Origin: Chryseobacterium koreense CCUG 49689
GTDB taxonomy: Bacteria > Bacteroidota > Bacteroidia > Flavobacteriales > Weeksellaceae
Length of the DNA: 64,000 bases
Direction: 5' to 3'
Assembly: GCF_001045435.1 (NCBI RefSeq)
Contig: NZ_LFNG01000006.1
Location: 1-64,000 of the forward strand
Position numbers and translations under genes: made by a program. This document shows, one piece after another, positions 60,012 to 64,000 of the stretch. Numbering within the stretch: position 1 is the first letter of the stretch; every line of letters starts with the position of its first letter. The notes under the pieces are model-generated. The model did not search any database. It was not told the DNA's origin and saw only the letters and a program-made list of their open reading frames with translations.

Positions 60012-60905
60012 ATGGTCAATAAACCTGCACTTTTTCGGTTGCATTTCATCGTATTTTTATGGGGATTTACTGCTATTTTAGGAAAACTGATTCATGCCAA
60101 TGCGCAGATTCTGGTTTTTTACCGAATGGCTTTTGCAGCGTTCTTCCTCTTTTTGTTCATCCGTTTTTTTCAGGGGGAAAGTCTAAAGATTTCCAAGAAA
60201 CTGTTCTTGCAGCTGTCCGCAATTGGTGGATTTATGGCGTTTCATTGGTTGTGTTTCTTCCACTCCATCAAGGTTTCCAATGTTTCCATCGCATTGAGTT
60301 GCCTCTCGCTTTCCACGCTTTTTGCGTCGATTCTTGAACCTATTATCTTTAAAAGAAAAATTGACATTTCAGAAGTCATCATGGGAATCGTGATTGTGAT
60401 CTGCATGGGATTGATCTTTAAAACAGAATTTCAGTATAAGGAGGGAATTTTCTTTGGGATCTTAACGGCGATTTTCGGAACTGTTTTTTCCGTTTTTAAT
60501 GGAAAAATCTTTGGCAAAACCAGTTCAGGAAATATTATTTTTTACGAAATTTTTTCGGGTTTGCTGATCCTAAGTTTTTTCTATTTGTTTACCGGTCAAA
60601 TTTCCCAGCTCCATGAAATAAGTTACCGGGATTTGGCGTTAATCTTATTACTGGCAAGTATCTTTACCGCTTTTCCGATGCTGGAATCGGTTCAGCTGAT
60701 GAAATATATTTCTCCGTTTACCTTGATCTTGACGGTAAATCTGGAGCCGATATATGGGATTATTCTCGCTTTTTTTATCTTTGGGGAATCTGAGCAGATG
60801 AGTCCGGTTTTCTATATTGCCTCATTGATAATGATTCTGGCGATTGTTGCAAACGGCGTGATAAAGCAAAGAAGAAATGCCGCGACCAAAAAATTAGAAA
60901 TTTGA
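60012..60905 (+). CDS. DMT superfamily (EamA) transporter
   Basis: 297 residues with ten predicted helices in two EamA repeats: LHFIVFLWGFTAILGKLIHANAQILVFYRMAFAA at the start and a second beginning near residue 150 (GIFFGILTAIFGTVFSVFNG). Exports or imports a metabolite; substrate unknown. The C-terminus is short and basic (KQRRNAATKKLEI). Its stop overlaps the next start by one base (TGATG), so translation is coupled. Its promoter follows an orphan terminator. Confidence 0.9.
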   Translation: MVNKPALFRLHFIVFLWGFTAILGKLIHANAQILVFYRMAFAAFFLFLFIRFFQGESLKISKKLFLQLSAIGGFMAFHWLCFFHSIKVSNVSIALSCLSLSTLFASILEPIIFKRKIDISEVIMGIVIVICMGLIFKTEFQYKEGIFFGILTAIFGTVFSVFNGKIFGKTSSGNIIFYEIFSGLLILSFFYLFTGQISQLHEISYRDLALILLLASIFTAFPMLESVQLMKYISPFTLILTVNLEPIYGIILAFFIFGESEQMSPVFYIASLIMILAIVANGVIKQRRNAATKKLEI

Positions 60906-61987
60906 TGAGAAAACTCTTCCTTACTTTTTTAATTCTTTCAGGAATCCTTTCCCAAGCACAAATCGTGAGAAAATACTCGAACGAGTTTTTGAATATTGGC
61001 GCCGGTGCAAGAGGTTTGGCAATGGGAGGAGCGGTGATTTCCAACCAAAACGACGTGTATTCCCCAATGTGGAATCCGGCAGGACTGATCGGAATCGAGC
61101 GCGATTGGCAAGGAGCGGCAATGCACGCGGAATATTTCGAATCCATCGCAAAATACGACTATATCGCTTATGCAAAAGCACTTGATCACAAAAACGGAAC
61201 TTTCGCCATTTCTGTTGTCAGATTGGGTGTGGATAATATTTTGAACACCACTCAAATGATCGATTCCGAAGGAAATATTGATTATGACAAAATCACCAGT
61301 TTTTCCCAGTCCGATTATGCGGGAATATTGTCTTACGCATTTAATCCGGGTGGAAATCAAAAACTTGCAGTGGGAGTGAATGCGAAACTGGTCTATAGAA
61401 ATGTCGGTAAATTCGCAAACGGATTCGGATTTGGATTTGATTTGGGAGCACTTTATTTTGCGGATACCGGTTGGAAATATGGTGCAATGCTGAGAGACGC
61501 CACAACCACCGTGAATTTCTGGAACGTGAACCAAAAGGAACTTTCCGCCGTGGTGAATGGTGAGGAATTCAACCCCGCTCCAAAAGACAAAATGGAAATC
61601 ACCATGCCGAAACTGAACCTGGGCATGAGCAAAAATTTTGAGATCAACCGTGATCTGGAACTGGAACCGGAAGCAGGTCTCAATATCGATTTCGCCAAAA
61701 CTGCTGCTCTGATTTCCACAGATTTTGCAAGCATTACACCTTATGCAGGTGCTGAATTGAAATTTCAGGATATGATTTTTGTGAGAGTGGGCGTCAACCG
61801 TTTTCAAACCGTCACCGACATCGAAAGTCTGAAGAGAAAAATTTCCTTTCAGCCCAGCGCGGGAATCGGGATAAAATATCAGGGGCTGACTTTGGACTAC
61901 GCCATTACCAATTCGGGAGTCGGCGGCTCCAACTTTTATTCCAATTTCTTTTCTTTGAAACTGGATATGGGCAATTTCAGGAATTAA
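60905..61987 (+). CDS. PorV/PorQ-family outer-membrane protein
   Basis: 360 residues from ATG 60905. Signal peptide MRKLFLTFLILSGILSQAQ, then KYSNEFLNIGAGARGLAMGGAVIS and YSPMWNPAGLIG, the typical PorV/PorQ start. Predicted FadL-like barrel, with PAPKDKMEITMPKLNLGMSK in the second half. It is related to but clearly different from PorV at 10714-11841. Members serve type IX secretion or outer-membrane transport; this branch is unassigned. Translationally coupled to the DMT transporter and followed by an unknown secreted protein. Confidence 0.85.
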   Translation: MRKLFLTFLILSGILSQAQIVRKYSNEFLNIGAGARGLAMGGAVISNQNDVYSPMWNPAGLIGIERDWQGAAMHAEYFESIAKYDYIAYAKALDHKNGTFAISVVRLGVDNILNTTQMIDSEGNIDYDKITSFSQSDYAGILSYAFNPGGNQKLAVGVNAKLVYRNVGKFANGFGFGFDLGALYFADTGWKYGAMLRDATTTVNFWNVNQKELSAVVNGEEFNPAPKDKMEITMPKLNLGMSKNFEINRDLELEPEAGLNIDFAKTAALISTDFASITPYAGAELKFQDMIFVRVGVNRFQTVTDIESLKRKISFQPSAGIGIKYQGLTLDYAITNSGVGGSNFYSNFFSLKLDMGNFRN

Positions 61988-61989
61988 GT

Positions 61990-61997
61990 TACCTTTG
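61990..61997 (+). promoter_or_regulatory. -7-like element before unknown secreted protein
   Basis: TACCTTTG, 20 bp before the ATG at 62018. It may support separate transcription. Confidence 0.35.
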
Positions 61998-62017
61998 TTT
62001 AAGTCAATGAAAAAATC

Positions 62018-62767
62018 ATGAAAAACATCTTTAAATTATCTTTTATTTTCCTGTTTGCAATACTTTCCGGACAAAATATTTCCGATTACCAATATATTTT
62101 TATCCCCAAAGAGTTCGCCAATGCAAAGGCCAACAAATACGGCTTGAGCGACCTGTTGGCAAAGAAATTGAAAAGCAAAAAATACGTAATTCTGACCGAT
62201 CCGATCCAAACCAGCTGCGAGTCATTACATGCGGAAATTGTAGACACCGGAAATTTTCTCACCAACAAAGTTCGGGTAGATTTCAAAGACTGCCAAAATA
62301 AGACGATTGCAACTTTTGACGGAAAATCAAACCTTAAGGAATTAGAAGAAGGAATGCAGAATGCGCTGGAAAACGCCATGAAAGGAATCAATGTTTCAAA
62401 TCCCGTAACTCACGCGTCGTCCCAAATGACAGAGCCGACTGAAACAGTTTCCAAGAACGAAAATGCAAACCCGAAACCAAAAACCGAAACCCAAAACGGA
62501 ATCGCTGCGCAAAATAATGCAGAAGTCTATACCAATGGGACTTTGACTTTAAACAAAATTAAACTCTCTGAAAATCAGTTTATTTTAGCAAATCCGAATC
62601 AATCCGTTCCCTACGCAGTTTTCTCCGCAACCTCCAAAAAAGATGTTTACCGGGTTCAGCTGGAAAACGGTACGGCGACTTTCGGTTATTTTGAAAACGG
62701 AAATATTGTGATTGAGACCCCTAATTCTGATGGAAGTTTTGGAAAGCAGGTTTTTTCCAGGAAATAA
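62018..62767 (+). CDS. secreted protein of unknown function
   Basis: 249 residues. Signal peptide MKNIFKLSFIFLFAILSGQN. First part (about residues 20-120): YQYIFIPKEFANAKANKYGLSDLLAKKLKSKKYVIL, a fold like that of small lipoprotein or regulator domains with a conserved-looking cysteine pair (SCESLHAE, DCQNKTIA). A low-complexity linker rich in Thr, Asn, Pro and Glu (about 130-165) joins a C-terminal strand-rich domain (NGTLTLNKIKLSENQFILANPNQ). No known family. Its stop abuts the uvrC stop with no gap, and it probably follows the PorV/PorQ-like gene in one transcript. Confidence 0.75.
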   Translation: MKNIFKLSFIFLFAILSGQNISDYQYIFIPKEFANAKANKYGLSDLLAKKLKSKKYVILTDPIQTSCESLHAEIVDTGNFLTNKVRVDFKDCQNKTIATFDGKSNLKELEEGMQNALENAMKGINVSNPVTHASSQMTEPTETVSKNENANPKPKTETQNGIAAQNNAEVYTNGTLTLNKIKLSENQFILANPNQSVPYAVFSATSKKDVYRVQLENGTATFGYFENGNIVIETPNSDGSFGKQVFSRK

Positions 62768-64000
62768 TTAATCCGTTCCGTTAAAATATTCAAAGACCAC
62801 TTTCCCCCGTGATTTCCCGAGGATCTCTTCCAGAGTTTCCAAATTGGATTCACGGATCCTTTTCACAGATTTCAACTTTGAAAGCAAAAGTTCCACTGAT
62901 TTCTCTCCCACTCCGGGAATTTCTTCCAGCTCGGATTTGATGGTAGAATTTTTTCTGCGGGTTCTGTGGTGTTTCACGCCGAAACGATGGGATTCGTCGC
63001 GAACCCTTTGAAGAATTTTTAAAGTCTCCGATTTTTTGTCAATATAAAGCGGAATAGAATCTTCAGGAAAATAGATTTCTTCCAAACGTTTTGCAATTCC
63101 AATAATGGTGATTTTCCCATAAAGTCCCAAAAGCTTCAAACTCTTTACCGCAGAGGAAAGCTGCCCTTTTCCGCCATCAATCAATATTAATTGCGGAAGT
63201 GGCTCGTTCTCTTCAATCAGCCTTTTATACCGGCGATAAACCACTTCTTCCATGGTCGCAAAATCATTCGCTCCCTCAACCGTTTTCGGATGGAAAATCC
63301 GGTAATCGCTTTTGCTCGCTTTTCCGTCTTTAAAAACCACGCACGCCGAAACCGGGTTCGTTCCCTGAATATTTGAATTGTCGAAACCCTCGATGTGGCG
63401 CGGTTCAACCGGCATTCTCAACAGTTTTTGCATTTCCGCCATGATTCGGTTCGTGTGCCTTTCCGGATCCACGATTTGGACCTGTTTCAATTTTTCCACC
63501 CGGTATTCCTTCGCGTTTTTTTCTGAGAGTTCCACGATTCGCTTTTTATCGCCCACTTTTGGCACAATCAGCTTCACATTGGGAATCTCGGTGGGAAGGT
63601 GAAACGGCAACAAAATTTCCTTGGAATCCGAATTGAATTTTTGCCGGATTTCGATAATCGCCTCTTCCAAAATATCTTCATCGGTTTCCTCCAAGACTTT
63701 TTTGATTTCGGTGGTGTAGCTTTGAATGATATTTCCGTTCTGGATTTTGAAATAGTTCACATAAACCGCCGTTTCGTCGCTCGTCATCCCGAAAACATCC
63801 ACATCGTCAATATTCGGATTTACCACGGTGTGCTTATGTTCGTAATCCTCAAGCAATGCCATGTTTTCCTTCACCGATTGGGCTTTTTCAAACTCCAGAT
63901 TTTCAGCATATTGCATCATCTGACCAATCAAATGTTCCTTCGCTTTCCGGAAATCACCTTTGATAATCCCGCGGATGGCATCAACTTTCGAATCATAATG
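62768..64000 (-). CDS. uvrC: excinuclease ABC subunit C, 3' part (cut by window end)
   Basis: 410 codons visible and open to the window edge; the N-terminal GIY-YIG nuclease lies outside. Present: the helical end of that region, the UVR motif (MMQYAENLEFEKAQSVKENMALLE) for UvrB contact, the RNase H-like nuclease domain (HIEGFDNSNIQGTNPVSACVVFKDG, ILIDGGKGQLSSAVKSL, HRFGVKHHRTRRKN) and the C-terminal helix-hairpin-helix (IPGVGEKSVELLLSKLKSVKRI). UvrC makes both incisions in nucleotide-excision repair. No sign of a break. Confidence 0.95.
   Translation of the reverse strand, partial: HYDSKVDAIRGIIKGDFRKAKEHLIGQMMQYAENLEFEKAQSVKENMALLEDYEHKHTVVNPNIDDVDVFGMTSDETAVYVNYFKIQNGNIIQSYTTEIKKVLEETDEDILEEAIIEIRQKFNSDSKEILLPFHLPTEIPNVKLIVPKVGDKKRIVELSEKNAKEYRVEKLKQVQIVDPERHTNRIMAEMQKLLRMPVEPRHIEGFDNSNIQGTNPVSACVVFKDGKASKSDYRIFHPKTVEGANDFATMEEVVYRRYKRLIEENEPLPQLILIDGGKGQLSSAVKSLKLLGLYGKITIIGIAKRLEEIYFPEDSIPLYIDKKSETLKILQRVRDESHRFGVKHHRTRRKNSTIKSELEEIPGVGEKSVELLLSKLKSVKRIRESNLETLEEILGKSRGKVVFEYFNGTD

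Noticed and set aside
60938-61807. Long minus-strand open frame (289 codons)
   Set aside because: Antisense shadow of the PorV/PorQ-like gene, rich in Cys, His and Ile, with no domain.
62768-64000. uvrC as a truncated pseudogene
   Set aside because: The frame is open to the window edge, and the sequence before the first Met continues the UvrC fold; only the window cuts it.

Overview
The window is a 64 kb piece of chromosome from a member of the Bacteroidota, class Flavobacteriia, most likely the Chryseobacterium/Kaistella group of Weeksellaceae. The evidence is: a gldJ-porU-porV gliding/type IX secretion locus, SusC/SusD outer-membrane pairs, AT-rich promoters with the Bacteroidota -7 element TAnnTTTG, few Shine-Dalgarno sequences, and many short-stem T-run terminators. 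The genus is inferred from protein style, not from a marker gene. No rRNA, tRNA or CRISPR array was found.

Layout. 1-1402 is an ISL3-like insertion sequence with its transposase split over two frames. 1.5-6.6 kb holds a GldA-like ATPase, a SRPBCC protein, a Nudix hydrolase, murF and gldJ; 6.8-11.8 kb holds porU and porV. 11.9-20.6 kb is a stress/redox stretch: FUSC-type membrane protein, catalase, an NAD(P)-binding oxidoreductase, an LLM flavin oxidoreductase, two small GNATs, pirin, a 21-bp tandem repeat array and an MgtC-like protein. 20.6-29.5 kb holds a candidate structured RNA, a sodium:solute symporter, split transketolase, the Ric iron-sulfur repair protein, tsaC, a DinB-like protein and metG.

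29.8-43.7 kb is a complete starch/maltodextrin utilisation locus: SusC, SusD, two SusE/SusF-type lipoproteins, GH97 alpha-glucosidase, GH13 amylase, a small NTF2-like protein and an SLC45-type sugar transporter. Glucan would be bound at the surface, imported by SusCD, hydrolysed in the periplasm and taken up through the inner membrane. A RAYT (REP-associated tyrosine transposase) flanked by two near-identical 50-bp palindromic repeats sits inside it, between GH97 and GH13. No dedicated regulator gene lies in the locus.

43.8-54.8 kb holds an Rrf2 regulator with three clustered cysteines, an Lrp/AsnC regulator, tamB and tsaD (divergent starts only 2 bp apart), rsmE, an S9 peptidase and a PAP2 phosphatase. 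55-64 kb holds yceI, a DODA-type dioxygenase, two tandem paralogous secreted six-cysteine proteins of unknown function, an acyl-CoA carboxylase beta subunit, a DMT transporter, a PorV/PorQ-like protein, an unknown secreted protein and the 3' part of uvrC, cut by the window end.

The items most worth a second look are: an identical 13-bp element 22 bp upstream of identical -7 boxes at the oxidoreductase (16.0 kb) and yceI (55.0 kb); the RAYT/REP cassette; the 21-bp repeat array; the hairpin-rich RNA at 20.6 kb; and the paralogous CxxCH six-cysteine secreted proteins.
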